A program made the translations under genes and the position numbers. Below are positions 16,133 through 24,561 of a DNA stretch of 49,675 nt, one piece after another. Source of the DNA: JANLIQ01 sp964362925 (GTDB lineage: Bacteria; Patescibacteriota; UBA1384; 2-12-FULL-50-11); contig CAYIGA010000002.1 in the NCBI GenBank assembly GCA_964362925.1, forward strand, positions 1 to 49,675. Reading direction: 5' to 3'. How positions within the stretch are numbered: position 1 is the stretch's first letter; the number at the start of each line of letters is the position of its first letter. The notes under the pieces are model-generated. The model searched no databases, had not been told where the DNA came from, and saw only the letters and a list, made by a program, of their open reading frames with translations.

Positions 16133-17102
16133 CCCCCCTCTTGTCTGGTGGTTGACCCCGAACGGAGTTCACCCCGATTCCAGATGAAGGGTCGAGAGAC
16201 GGTTGACTATGAAAACGGCGATGGACGTCTCGGAGCGACCGATCGGTAACGTGAGTGTAAATTTGGGTGGTCGTGATTGAGGAGTGGCCGAGCATTGCTT
16301 GGACAGAGCGCAAATCAGCCCCGTTTCGCAATAAATCAGTGGCGAAGCTGTGGCGGATTTGATGGGGGGTGACATTTTGAGTGACGCCAGCTCTTATTGC
16401 CGCCTGGCCAATTAGCCGCTGAACTGTCCGATCACTAAGATGGTTCTTTTTTGAGTCAAGGAGGCTGTTTTGATGATGCCGGATGAAAAGATATGGGCTT
16501 GTATCGGCTCGAGTGTCAATATAGCCGCCAAGCTCATCGAGGGCTTCTTCGGACAGAAATCCCGGCCGGACTTTTCCGCCTTTGCCCCGGACACTGAATT
16601 CCCCCGTTGCTAGGTTGACTTGATTGCGCTTTAAGTTCGTTAGCTCGCTGACGCGGAGGCCGCTCGAAAAGAGGACGGCGATTATCGCCCGGTTCCGTCG
16701 GCCGATTCTCGAGTCGTCGCCGGCAACTTCGATTAATAGCAAAACCTCCGCCCGGTCCAAAAAATTGATCTGCCGAGAAGGGACTTTACCTAAAGTGATT
16801 TTTTCTGGCGGTAAGACTCTTAGATCGCGGCCAATCAAGTACTTAAGTAAGGCTCTGACGGCAATCAAATAGTAGTTGACGGTGGCTCGATTCCGTTTTA
16901 CTCCCGCCGAATCCAGAAGGGCTAATTGGTAGTCGACCGCATCTTCGCCGCTAAGTTGATCTATTTTTGTTACTTTATTGGCTTCGGCCCAACTCTGAAA
17001 ACTGGCGAGATAGTGTCGATAATTTTTAACGGTTGAGGCCGAGGCGCCGCGGGAGGTCTCCAGATATCGGAGGTAATCCTTAACGGCTCGACTAATGGTC
17101 AT
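16125..17102 (-). CDS. xerC: Tyrosine recombinase of the XerC/XerD family
   Basis: Resolves chromosome dimers at dif-like sites, or serves as an integrase. The 325 residues show the SAM-like N-terminal DNA-binding domain (1-95) and a complete catalytic set: Arg150 in SGLRVSEL, Lys174 in RGKGGK, His247 and Arg250 in PHQIRHSFAT, His273 in LGHSSITTTQ and the Tyr282 nucleophile in IYTHV. A C-terminal tail (PSSGIGVNSVRGQPPDK) exceeds normal Xer length and contains the same repeat-like sequence as rpsF and dnaE. It heads an operon with rpsF and ssb and has no phage genes nearby, so a chromosomal Xer role is more likely than a mobile integrase. CPR genomes often carry one Xer. Confidence 0.88.
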   Translation of the reverse strand: MTISRAVKDYLRYLETSRGASASTVKNYRHYLASFQSWAEANKVTKIDQLSGEDAVDYQLALLDSAGVKRNRATVNYYLIAVRALLKYLIGRDLRVLPPEKITLGKVPSRQINFLDRAEVLLLIEVAGDDSRIGRRNRAIIAVLFSSGLRVSELTNLKRNQVNLATGEFSVRGKGGKVRPGFLSEEALDELGGYIDTRADTSPYLFIRHHQNSLLDSKKNHLSDRTVQRLIGQAAIRAGVTQNVTPHQIRHSFATDLLRNGADLRSVQAMLGHSSITTTQIYTHVTDRSLRDVHRRFHSQPSLDPSSGIGVNSVRGQPPDKRGVD

Positions 17103-17191
17103 CTGATCAAATTTAGAAATTATCGCCGTCTAGCCCGGAAATGTCTGACTTTTGAATTATCCCACACATATCGGCTACACTGTAGCAAAAT

Positions 17192-17782
17192 ATGTCACTA
17201 CTCGTGCTCGATCAAAATATTACCGAGAGTCTGTCCGGCCTAACTAGAGATAATTCTAATCTCCAAAAAATAATTTACGTCGTCGCCACCTACCCAATAT
17301 TTTTAGTCCCGATCACCTTGCTGTGGTTGTTTTGTCAAAAAACTAGCCGTCATCTGGCGGTAAAGACGTTTATCCTGACTATCTTCACCTGGCAGGTTAT
17401 CAGTAAATCCGTTGGAGAATTTTTCTATACAAACTACGGTTTTCGGGATCGACCGTTGGCCTTCTCTGGTCTCCAAGAATTCTTATTTGAGCAGCCCCAA
17501 AAATCTTTTCCGTCTGATCACGCGGCGGTCTTGATACTCGTGACCTTGGCGCTGTTTTACTACCGACAAAAAAAGTTGGCCTGGGTATTTCTAGCGGCGA
17601 CGCTGTTGTCCAGTTTGGCTCGAGTAATGATCGGTTTCCATTTCGTCGGCGACATCCTCGGCGGAATGCTGATCGGTCTAGTTGGTTTTGGTTTGTTGGT
17701 CGCCTTGGATCAACCGCTCCAAAAACTGTTAGAAAAATTATCGGGTCTAATTGGCCAAAAAAATGAGTCAAAAAATGTCTAA
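17192..17782 (+). CDS. PAP2-family membrane phosphatase (BcrC-like)
   Basis: Probably dephosphorylates undecaprenyl diphosphate or a related lipid phosphate at the membrane. The 196 residues contain five to six hydrophobic helices and all three PAP2 signature elements: K72...RDRP (residues 85-88), PSDHA (107-111) and R144...GFHFVGD (H150, D154). A TACACT box 10 nt upstream of ATG 17192 may be its -10. It is followed after 17 nt by a second, more degenerate PAP2-like gene. A TagO-type transferase in the same neighbourhood supports a lipid-carrier function, but exact substrate is not inferable. Confidence 0.85.
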   Translation: MSLLVLDQNITESLSGLTRDNSNLQKIIYVVATYPIFLVPITLLWLFCQKTSRHLAVKTFILTIFTWQVISKSVGEFFYTNYGFRDRPLAFSGLQEFLFEQPQKSFPSDHAAVLILVTLALFYYRQKKLAWVFLAATLLSSLARVMIGFHFVGDILGGMLIGLVGFGLLVALDQPLQKLLEKLSGLIGQKNESKNV

Positions 17783-17799
17783 CTGTTTTTACCACGTTC

Positions 17800-18381
17800 A
17801 TGGCAAGAAGACTGGCTAAATTCATTTCTCTAGTGACCAATCCGGCCCTGGTAGTTTCAGTCAGCGTGATCGTGGTAGTTAGTTACTATACCAACACTAT
17901 CGAAAAATTCTGGCAGGGAAGCGCCATCGGCATCGGCTTGTTGGTTGGGCCGGGCGTCATTTACAGTCTTTACCTCTGGCGGAAGGAGGGTACGGTCGAT
18001 TTTGATATATCCGATCGTCACGACCGGATCTTGCCGCTTCTACTGGCGAGCTTAGGGGCAGTCATTGGCAGTAATATTATTCAGTCTTCGCTCCATAGTC
18101 GGACTTTCACCGAAATAAGTTATATCCTGGCGACGCTGTTAGTTAGCCTAACCATCGTCACAACGGTTTGGAAAATCAGTCTCCACACGGCGACGTTAGC
18201 TGGTTTAACCTCAATGTTAGCTATCTATCGAGGGGAATGGTTTGGGCTTGGCTATTTAGTTTTGCTACCGGTCGCTTGGTCTCGTTTGAAGCTCAAACAA
18301 CACACGCCGAATCAACTGATCGGCGGTATCTTGTTTGGAGCGGGGCTGACGTTCGCCGCCGCTTGGTATTTTAGTCGTTGA
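17800..18381 (+). CDS. PAP2-like integral membrane protein
   Basis: A 193-residue polytopic membrane protein with about six hydrophobic segments. The second half shows the PAP2-like pattern KISLHTATLAG (His in motif 2 position) and SRLKLKQHTPNQLIGG (Arg and His of motif 3, with Gln-Leu replacing the usual Asp region). The first motif (K...RP) is replaced by a D-rich loop, DFDISDRHDR. It resembles the phosphatase-PAP2 proteins whose N-terminal region contains D-I-R/D-R-R-R. Seventeen bases separate it from the complete PAP2 gene, so the two probably form one transcript. Activity is uncertain because some canonical residues are missing. Confidence 0.65.
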   Translation: MARRLAKFISLVTNPALVVSVSVIVVVSYYTNTIEKFWQGSAIGIGLLVGPGVIYSLYLWRKEGTVDFDISDRHDRILPLLLASLGAVIGSNIIQSSLHSRTFTEISYILATLLVSLTIVTTVWKISLHTATLAGLTSMLAIYRGEWFGLGYLVLLPVAWSRLKLKQHTPNQLIGGILFGAGLTFAAAWYFSR

Positions 18382-18386
18382 ACTGG

Positions 18387-19823
18387 TTAGATTTCCAGAT
18401 CTTGGACTGTCGGTAAAGGCGAAGGCAATTGGCTACTAGTTGCCGGTGTCTGGCTTTGAACCGGAGCGCTGTTATTGACTTGGGGCGGCTGATTAGTCGG
18501 ATCGTCACCAGGTTCGAGAATCGTTGTTGGTGGCTGATCAAACGAAATGGTCTCGGCCGGTTTGGGCGTAACAACGGTCCCAGACGGCAAATTTTGGCTA
18601 AACGGCGCCGGGACAGTGGAAATTGGCGGTGGAGGCAAGGAAGCGACCGGCATCTGGACACTAGCTTCTGGCTTTAGAGCGGGAGGAGTTAGCGGAGATT
18701 GATTTTGGCTCGTCGTTAGACTACTCGCTTCGACTGACTGTTTACTGACGTTGGCCGGAACCTCTTGGAAATTGCTTGGTATTCTTGGGAGTGACGACAG
18801 TGGCGGCGGCGGTGGCGGTGGGACTAGCTTTGGCAGAGGGAGGATCGGCTCTGAAGGTAACGATGGGTTTACTCCAGGCGAAGTCGAGGGGGCCTGATTT
18901 ACGCCCAACTGACTCGAGGGGCTAAGTGATGCCCCTGACCGGTAGCTACCGGCTGATGGTTTGGAGATCAGTTCGGTCGGCAGTTGATTTTGGCTAGTGG
19001 CGGGACTGCTCGGAACAAGTGGCTCGGCCACTTGAGGTGGCCTCGGCGGGACAATCGCCGGAGACTCATATCCCTTCTCGGCCACTTGAGGTGGCCTCGG
19101 CGGGACAATCGCCGGAGACTCATATCCCTTCTCGGCCACTTGAGGTGGCCTCGGCGGGATGATCGGCCAAGGGTTTATTGAGGGTTTGTTGGGGGTCGAC
19201 GGCGATGAAGTTAACTGGTTGGATTGCCCGTTTGGCGACTGTGAGGTCTTTGGCTGGTTGCCGCTGGCGGTTGCCCCTAGAACATCGGCCGAAACCGAAG
19301 GAAGTTGATTTTGGCTCGTTACTGGACTGCTTTGAGTTTGTTCTTTTGGTTGTTCTCCCGTCCAGGTTGGATTGATGGTTGGCTTGACATTGTAGCTGCT
19401 GGGGGGCGAAGAGGCAGTTGGCGCGGGGCTATCGGCTTTCGGTCCACGGGCGTCCTCTAGAATCGGAGAAGTTGGAGATTGCCGGCTACCGGAGAACTCG
19501 GTTGAAGGTGGCGCTATTTTTGGAACTTCAAAATTGGGCTTTGGGGACAGAGTAGGCGCCTGGGAACTAGGAGCTGGGGACTGGTTGTGGGGGGTCAATC
19601 TTATGTCCTTTCTCTCTAGTTCCGAGTTCCGAGTCCCTGGTCCCTCCTTACCTACCAATATCTCTTCTAAATATTTTATACCAATCAAAGCGATGGCCGG
19701 TTTTCCGCCCTTGGTCAAAACATAAAGGCCATCGGCTGTATTTTCAACATCGGCAACCAGACGACTAAAGTTGTCGCGAGCGTCAGTCAATGGAACGATA
19801 CGATCGATCGGTACGCTAATCAA
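18387..19823 (-). CDS. Phd/YefM-like N-terminal domain with long proline-rich tail
   Basis: A 478-residue protein. Residues 1-55 match the Phd/YefM antitoxin fold (IVPLTDARDNFSRLVADV, then LYVLTKGGKPAIALIGIKYLEEIL). About 420 residues of Pro/Ser/Gln-rich, probably disordered sequence follow. The tail includes a tandem 18-residue repeat containing VPPRPPQVA-EKGYESPAI and a run of eight prolines. TTG 19823 is preferred because GGAGGAGGG precedes it by about five bases and it begins the fold directly. ATG 19859 is an alternative giving 490 residues. No toxin gene is adjacent, so a toxin-antitoxin role is doubtful. It may be a DNA-binding regulator or scaffold. Translation of the proline runs would depend on EF-P. 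Confidence 0.7.
   Translation of the reverse strand: MISVPIDRIVPLTDARDNFSRLVADVENTADGLYVLTKGGKPAIALIGIKYLEEILVGKEGPGTRNSELERKDIRLTPHNQSPAPSSQAPTLSPKPNFEVPKIAPPSTEFSGSRQSPTSPILEDARGPKADSPAPTASSPPSSYNVKPTINPTWTGEQPKEQTQSSPVTSQNQLPSVSADVLGATASGNQPKTSQSPNGQSNQLTSSPSTPNKPSINPWPIIPPRPPQVAEKGYESPAIVPPRPPQVAEKGYESPAIVPPRPPQVAEPLVPSSPATSQNQLPTELISKPSAGSYRSGASLSPSSQLGVNQAPSTSPGVNPSLPSEPILPLPKLVPPPPPPPLSSLPRIPSNFQEVPANVSKQSVEASSLTTSQNQSPLTPPALKPEASVQMPVASLPPPPISTVPAPFSQNLPSGTVVTPKPAETISFDQPPTTILEPGDDPTNQPPQVNNSAPVQSQTPATSSQLPSPLPTVQDLEI
19023..19160. repeat. 54-bp in-frame tandem repeat, about 2.5 copies
   Basis: Units begin at 19023, 19077 and 19131; the first two are essentially identical and the third diverges after about 30 nt. 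Each encodes 18 residues of the proline-rich tail. Near-identity points to recent expansion or active copy-number change. Confidence 0.9.
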
Positions 19824-19921
19824 ATTTCCCTCCTCCAATTCAGAGTAACCGAGCCCCATTTTGGTGTCAAATCATCCGTCCCAACTGTCCAGCCACTCTT
19901 CCGTCCCCGCTCTTGCCAAGG

Positions 19922-19927
19922 TATAAT
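19922..19927 (+). promoter_or_regulatory. Consensus -10 box seven bases before the M16 start
   Basis: A perfect TATAAT (19922-19927) ends seven bases before ATG 19935. The expected transcription start falls on or next to the start codon, implying a leaderless mRNA. The -35 (around 19899, TTCCGT) is weak. Confidence 0.65.
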
Positions 19928-19934
19928 TAAACCG

Positions 19935-21254
19935 ATGTCTCCACTCTCACCTAAGTTCGAAACCTTGCCCAACGGCCTCCAACTAGTCCTCATCGATCTG
20001 CCCGGCTGGCATTCTATCACCAATTTTTTAGTTATTCGGAGCGGTAGTCGTTACGAAAATAAAGCCAATAACGGAATCGCTCATTTTCTCGAGCACATGG
20101 TTTTTAAGGGCACCAAAAAATACCCCAACACCCTGGCGGTTGCCGAAGCGATCGAAGGCGTCGGCGGTTATTTTAACGCCTGGACGGCTAATGACCATAC
20201 CGCCTACTGGAACTCGGTGCCGATATCGGCCTGGCGCATAGGGACGGAAATGCCGTTCGAACTGGCGTTTGAGGCTCTGTTGCGTCCGGAAGATTTAGAG
20301 CGGGAGCGCGCGGTTATAATAGAAGAGATCAAACGGATGCGCGACGATCCGTCGAGCTTTGTTGACGACCTGCTCGGTCAAGTTCTTTTTCCCAATCACC
20401 CGCTGGGGCAGTCGGTGATCGGCAGCGAAAAAAATATCCAAAGCATGTCCATTGAACAGTTTAACGACTATCGACTGACTTATTATCACCCGTCCCAGGC
20501 CTTATTTGTAGCGGTTGGCAATATAACTGGTCAAGATATTCGTTCGGCGGTTATCGCCCAGACCAAAGATTTAAAAGCTTCATCGGTGACCAGACCGAAG
20601 CGTTTCGAGTCGTCAAGTATTAGCGGCCTGAATTTTTACCATAAAAAAACCGATCAAACCCACTTTATGTTGGGAATGGCTAATCCAACTTTGGTCGCTG
20701 GCGGTCCTCAAAATCCAATCGGAGTGGTACTTAACGCCGTCTTAGGCACTGGTATGAGCTCTCGATTATTTCTCAATATCCGCGAAAAGAAAGGCCTAGC
20801 TTATGCGATTTCGTCTAGTTTTCACTCCTTCGAGGATACCGGTCTTATTCAAATCTACGGCGGCGTTAATACCGAAAAAGTTGACCAAACTCTGGCCGCC
20901 CTCGACGAAGAACTGTCTCGTCTGGCGACCGATATAGTCAGTGACGAGGAGTTTGCCAAAACCAAAGCCCTAATTGTTGGCTCACTCGATATGAGCGCCG
21001 ATCGGCCGATTGACTTAGCTCGTTGGTACGGGGTGGCTCGATTATTGGGCGATGAGGAATCGATCGAACAGGCCAAAAAAAAGATTCTAGCCGTCACGGC
21101 CGAGTCAATCCGTGACTTAGCCAAGATTGTTTTTGCTAAGAAGCGACAAACGCTGGCGGTCATCGGCCCGTATGAAAACGACCGAATGTTTCGCGAGTTC
21201 TTGGGTCTATCAAGTGTAGCCCCACAAGGGGCAAGGATTAAGTCCGAAGTCTAA
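19935..21254 (+). CDS. M16 family zinc metallopeptidase
   Basis: Resembles bacterial processing-peptidase homologues (YmxG/PqqL/mitochondrial beta-MPP type), which cleave short peptides or leader sequences. At 439 residues it is a single-subunit M16B. The inverted zinc motif is intact: H50-F-L-E53-H54 and the third ligand E130, exactly 76 residues after H54. The C-terminal half retains the GMSSRLFLNIREKKGLAYAI signature (Arg and Tyr of the substrate-binding subdomain). No signal peptide is evident, so it is probably cytoplasmic. The start codon is fixed by the adjacent TATAAT box and the absence of an upstream alternative. It is divergent from the Phd-like gene and followed by ndk, which has its own promoter. 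Confidence 0.9.
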   Translation: MSPLSPKFETLPNGLQLVLIDLPGWHSITNFLVIRSGSRYENKANNGIAHFLEHMVFKGTKKYPNTLAVAEAIEGVGGYFNAWTANDHTAYWNSVPISAWRIGTEMPFELAFEALLRPEDLERERAVIIEEIKRMRDDPSSFVDDLLGQVLFPNHPLGQSVIGSEKNIQSMSIEQFNDYRLTYYHPSQALFVAVGNITGQDIRSAVIAQTKDLKASSVTRPKRFESSSISGLNFYHKKTDQTHFMLGMANPTLVAGGPQNPIGVVLNAVLGTGMSSRLFLNIREKKGLAYAISSSFHSFEDTGLIQIYGGVNTEKVDQTLAALDEELSRLATDIVSDEEFAKTKALIVGSLDMSADRPIDLARWYGVARLLGDEESIEQAKKKILAVTAESIRDLAKIVFAKKRQTLAVIGPYENDRMFREFLGLSSVAPQGARIKSEV

Positions 21255-21321
21255 TTTAAGTCTAAAAAAATCACTCGCTCCTTAGCTGGCGGTCATGTTG
21301 TCGTTTAAAGAAATTTTGGTC

Positions 21322-21351
21322 TTGGCGGCCAGTCGGATTTTAAGGTAAAAT
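21322..21351 (+). promoter_or_regulatory. ndk promoter
   Basis: TTGGCG (21322-21327), an 18-nt spacer, TAAAAT (21346-21351), then six bases to ATG 21358. The distance predicts a leaderless transcript; no ribosome binding site is present. Confidence 0.65.
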
Positions 21352-21357
21352 CAGTTG

Positions 21358-21870
21358 ATGTCAGACATTAATCGGACTCTGTTTATCATCAAGCCCGATG
21401 GTGTTGAGCGCGGGGTTATTGGTAAAATCATCACCCAGCTGGAAGATCGGGGTCTAAAGATAATCGCTCTGAAGCTGATGCGCGCCTCACGGGAGTTAGC
21501 CGAAAAGCATTACGGCGATCTGGACGTTCGCTTGACCAAAAAAGATTTAGACGGAGCGACAATCAAAAGTCAAATGATTGATTTTCTCCTAAGCGGACCG
21601 GTTGTGGCGATGGTAATTGAAGGCGTTAAAGCGGTCGAATACGTCAAACGTCTCTCCGGCTCGACTTACCCGAATGAGTCCGACTTAGGGACAATTCGGG
21701 GGATGTTCGGCCACATGACTCGATTCCATGCCAATAACACCAATCGAGCGGTGCGCAATCTGGTTCACGCTTCCGATCCGGACGAAGATCCCGAACATGA
21801 GATTGGTCTTTGGTTTACTGCCGACGAATTGGTTAGTTACGACCATGTTCACCAGGCGCACACCTGGTAA
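21358..21870 (+). CDS. ndk: Nucleoside diphosphate kinase
   Basis: Transfers the gamma phosphate between nucleoside triphosphates through a phosphohistidine. The 170 residues contain RTLFIIKPDGVERG at the start, the catalytic His137 in RNLVHASD and the nucleotide-site GTIRGMFG. It is about 20-25 residues longer than typical bacterial Ndk because of an insertion around residues 55-72 (VRLTKKDLDGATIKSQM), like several archaeal and CPR Ndks. ATG 21358 is chosen over an adjacent in-frame TTG because of promoter distance and family N-termini. It is followed after three bases by the TagO-like gene. Confidence 0.95.
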   Translation: MSDINRTLFIIKPDGVERGVIGKIITQLEDRGLKIIALKLMRASRELAEKHYGDLDVRLTKKDLDGATIKSQMIDFLLSGPVVAMVIEGVKAVEYVKRLSGSTYPNESDLGTIRGMFGHMTRFHANNTNRAVRNLVHASDPDEDPEHEIGLWFTADELVSYDHVHQAHTW

Positions 21871-21873
21871 CCC

Positions 21874-22929
21874 ATGACTCCATACTGGCTTTTTGGCGCA
21901 ACGGCGTTTATTCTCTCGGTCGCTTTCAACGGCTGGCTAATCGCCTTAGCCAGAAGGAAAAATTGGTTTTTACCGGCGATTCGATCTCGAGATGAGCATA
22001 CCGAACCGATTCCCCGAATTGGCGGCGTCGGTCTGACGATTGCTTCTATCGTGACGATCGGACTAACCATCCTCATCACGCCCTCGTCTCTCAACTTTAC
22101 TGATCAAAATTATCTGGGCATCGACCGCAACTTAGTTGGGTTTTTGGCGGCGATTATTTTCCTTGGCATCGTTAATACGATCGATGACTATCGGGGTCTT
22201 TCTTGGCCAAGCAAACTCCTCGGCCAGATTATTGCCGCTGTTATCATTACCAGTTTTGGCATCGAAATTACCAGTCTCTCTAATCCCTTCGGCGATAAAA
22301 TTATGATCACTAACTTTTCGTCAATTCTGGTCATTATTTGGCTAATTATTATAAGTAATGTCGTTAATTGGCTTGACAGTATTGACGGCGTTGCTGGTGG
22401 GGTCAGCGCGATTAGTCTGATGACGCTGTTTTATCTATCGATTAGCGTCGCCGTTAGTCAGCCAGCCAACGCTATGCTGGCAATAATCGGTCTAGGGGCG
22501 ACGAGCGGCTTTCTCGTTTATAACCTCCGGGGTAAAGTTTTCTTAGGCGATACCGGTTCGATATTTCTGGGCTTTTTAATTGGCGTCTTGGCGATTATTT
22601 CTGGTGGAAAAATGGCGACTGTCTTTCTGGTTTTAGCGATCCCGTTTTTGGACGCGTTGGTGGTCTTTATCAGCCGAATTAAAGATCATCAGTCGCCGTT
22701 TTTGGCTGATCGACGCCACCTCATCCACCGTTTACTTGATCGTGGCTACAGCAAGCGGGCGGTTCTCCTATCTTTTTATGCTCTTAGCTTGCTTTTCGGC
22801 TTAATCGCCCTTAATACCCAAACGCTAGGCAAGTTCTTCGCCATCGGTCTATCGTTTGTGGTGATGATTGGGTTTATCTTGCTTGGTTCGAGGAAAAGGC
22901 CAATAATTAAGACCAATGGCTCAGGCTGA
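21874..22929 (+). CDS. Polyprenyl-phosphate N-acetylhexosamine-1-phosphate transferase (TagO/WecA/MraY family)
   Basis: An integral membrane enzyme that loads a sugar-1-phosphate onto undecaprenyl phosphate to start teichoic acid, O-antigen-like or capsule polymers. The 351 residues form about ten helices. Family motifs are clear: PRIGGVGL in the first cytoplasmic loop, DDYRGLSWPSKLLGQI, NVVNWLDSIDGVAGG (catalytic Asp region), VFLGDTGS, and the histidine-rich cytoplasmic loop DRRHLIHRLLDRGY. The last matches the H-I-H-R/H form of WecA/TagO better than MraY. It lies three bases after ndk and overlaps the next gene by 14 nt. The sugar cannot be predicted. Confidence 0.88.
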   Translation: MTPYWLFGATAFILSVAFNGWLIALARRKNWFLPAIRSRDEHTEPIPRIGGVGLTIASIVTIGLTILITPSSLNFTDQNYLGIDRNLVGFLAAIIFLGIVNTIDDYRGLSWPSKLLGQIIAAVIITSFGIEITSLSNPFGDKIMITNFSSILVIIWLIIISNVVNWLDSIDGVAGGVSAISLMTLFYLSISVAVSQPANAMLAIIGLGATSGFLVYNLRGKVFLGDTGSIFLGFLIGVLAIISGGKMATVFLVLAIPFLDALVVFISRIKDHQSPFLADRRHLIHRLLDRGYSKRAVLLSFYALSLLFGLIALNTQTLGKFFAIGLSFVVMIGFILLGSRKRPIIKTNGSG

Positions 22930-23425
22930 AACTTATACTTTTCGCGGTCAACGCTCTGACGAATCAGTCGTATTAGTCACGAAACAACATATCTGGCTGT
23001 TGATGCCAATTCTTCTGGTCTGGGCAATAGTTGGGGCGATTATTGCCGCCAGCTTGTTAATATTTGGCGCTTCCAGAGTTTCCTCGATCGTTATCTTTGG
23101 CCTTGTTGTCGTTGGCTTGGCCTACAGCTTTTACTTTTGGTTTATCTGGAATAACTCTAATTATCTCGTCACTAACCAGCGGGTAATTAAGATCGATCAA
23201 GTTAGTTTGTTTAACCGAATGATCTCCGAAGCGGAGATCCACCGTATTCAAGAGATCTCGACCGAGATCAACGGGCCGATTCGAACAATGCTTAATTTTG
23301 GCACCGTCAGGATTAAAACTGCCTCTGACGATTCCAAGCTCGACCTCGGAGACGTTACCGATCCCTACGATGTTCAACAGGCGATTGTCCAAATTCAAAA
23401 ACAAACCCCGCCACCCCATACTTAA
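22916..23425 (+). CDS. Membrane protein with bacterial PH-like domain (DUF304/bPH2 type)
   Basis: A 169-residue protein with a soluble N-terminal stretch, two closely spaced transmembrane helices (about 32-50 and 55-75), then the bPH2/YdbT-like domain. That domain is recognised by NYLVTNQRVIKIDQVSLFNRMISEAEIHRIQEISTE split over two strands and a helix, followed by GTVRIKTAS and a terminal helix. The role of these domains is unknown; they are common in membrane stress or envelope operons. It overlaps the TagO-like gene by 14 nt, suggesting joint expression and possibly an envelope function. It faces the 23442-24479 gene convergently; 16 nt separate them. Confidence 0.82.
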   Translation: MAQAETYTFRGQRSDESVVLVTKQHIWLLMPILLVWAIVGAIIAASLLIFGASRVSSIVIFGLVVVGLAYSFYFWFIWNNSNYLVTNQRVIKIDQVSLFNRMISEAEIHRIQEISTEINGPIRTMLNFGTVRIKTASDDSKLDLGDVTDPYDVQQAIVQIQKQTPPPHT

Positions 23426-23441
23426 CAGCCGAACCCTTCAA

Positions 23442-24479
23442 TTAGTCGATCAGGTCAATATTAATACCCTCTGTATCTATTCTGTCTGTGGTTCCAGTTC
23501 TTGAAGAGCAAGATATCCCAACAAAAACCCGATCTCCCAAACTAAAACCAGGCTGGGGGCTAGCAAGTAAAACCACACTACCGGAAAGTGGCAAGCTATG
23601 GTCATCCCACAACTGATCGGCCGCGATTTTAAATGCGTTGATATCAGCAGAGCAACTGGAGTAGTTTGGGGTAGCATCCCACGACAGAGTAAACCTATGT
23701 CCTCGTTTTATTGTCTGCCATAATTGATCAGAGCCATTTACCAGAACGGTCAGCACTTGGGGCGATATAACCTCTTTCTTCCCTACTGGTATATCTGCCG
23801 CGGAGTAGCAACGACGAGGATTGTGCTCATAATTAATACAAAGTGAGTAGTCTTTTGGTAATTTTTTATACTCATAGGGCTGTTTTGTCTGTGGATCTAG
23901 AAGTGGCCGCACCTCTTCCTCATACGGATAGCGGCCATTTTTGTAATCTACATATCTTTCCCTGTCTAATTTTAGTTCCATCAACTCGTTGGGGTACTCC
24001 GCATTATTTAGATAATATTGATGCAGCTCTGTTTGTAGACCCTCGACTTGTTGGGTGCGTTGATTATCTCGACTACTCCTACGGTAATCTTCCCTTGCAG
24101 TCGAAGATGTAGCAATCAAAACAATTATGGAGACCGCAACTACCGCAACGAGAGGAAGAAAAATGAAAACTCTCGAGAAGTTTTGCCTCTTTACTCGGAA
24201 AAGCCACGAGACCAGACCGAGTGAAAAGGTAATAATACCAAGCACGCTCAAAGCCCAAAACGCTACTTTAGCTAAAGACTCCGCTACCGCCTGATCTTCA
24301 GAGCTTCCGCCAAATGCGGCTAAAACCACGAGAAGTATTACTCCATGGGTGCTTCCTAAAAATGTTACTCCGAGTAGCAGTAGCCTTATAATTTGTCCAC
24401 GACTTGGAATGACCAACTGATTGCTGTTGTCTGGGGGTTTACTTTTAACAAGATCGAGCTTGTTAAATTCTTTTAGCAT
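23442..24479 (-). CDS. Unrecognised membrane protein with pseudopilin-like region
   Basis: A 345-residue protein with three to four hydrophobic segments in its first 125 residues. A soluble region follows whose start (RRSSRDNQRTQQVEGLQTEL, then HQYYLNNAEYPNEL) strongly resembles the SRD-(X)-R-(X)5-L-(X)2-L-(X)2-YY-(X)-NGxYP pattern after the helix of GspG-type pseudopilins. No G|FTLIE prepilin cleavage site is present. The C-terminal ~130 residues contain several cysteines and look extracytoplasmic. The start codon fits a promoter (TTGCAG-17-TATTCT) whose -10 ends seven bases before ATG. The 82-nt space to the dnaE stop is otherwise unremarkable. Function unknown; anchoring or pilus-related is only a guess. 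Confidence 0.7.
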   Translation of the reverse strand: MLKEFNKLDLVKSKPPDNSNQLVIPSRGQIIRLLLLGVTFLGSTHGVILLVVLAAFGGSSEDQAVAESLAKVAFWALSVLGIITFSLGLVSWLFRVKRQNFSRVFIFLPLVAVVAVSIIVLIATSSTAREDYRRSSRDNQRTQQVEGLQTELHQYYLNNAEYPNELMELKLDRERYVDYKNGRYPYEEEVRPLLDPQTKQPYEYKKLPKDYSLCINYEHNPRRCYSAADIPVGKKEVISPQVLTVLVNGSDQLWQTIKRGHRFTLSWDATPNYSSCSADINAFKIAADQLWDDHSLPLSGSVVLLASPQPGFSLGDRVFVGISCSSRTGTTDRIDTEGINIDLID

Positions 24480-24486
24480 TGACTAG

Positions 24487-24515
24487 AGAATACTAAAATT
24501 GGTCTCTCTCTGCAA
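24487..24515 (-). promoter_or_regulatory. Promoter of the 24479 gene, leaderless spacing
   Basis: Read on the minus strand: TTGCAG (24515-24510), 17-nt spacer, TATTCT (24492-24487), then seven bases to ATG at 24479. There is no ribosome binding site. Confidence 0.65.
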
Positions 24516-24561
24516 CCCGAGTTCGCCCCAATCGGAACGAAAACTGTCGAGCTACCATGCG

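Noticed and set aside
16125..17102. Prophage or integrative element marked by the tyrosine recombinase
   Set aside because: It is operonic with rpsF and ssb and has no phage, excisionase or att-like sequences around it.
19023..19160. 54-bp tandem repeats resembling a CRISPR-like array
   Set aside because: Units are contiguous without spacers and in frame within a coding sequence, so it is a protein repeat.
18387..19823. Type II toxin-antitoxin locus
   Set aside because: Only the antitoxin-like fold is present; neighbours are a PAP2-like membrane protein and an M16 peptidase, neither a toxin.
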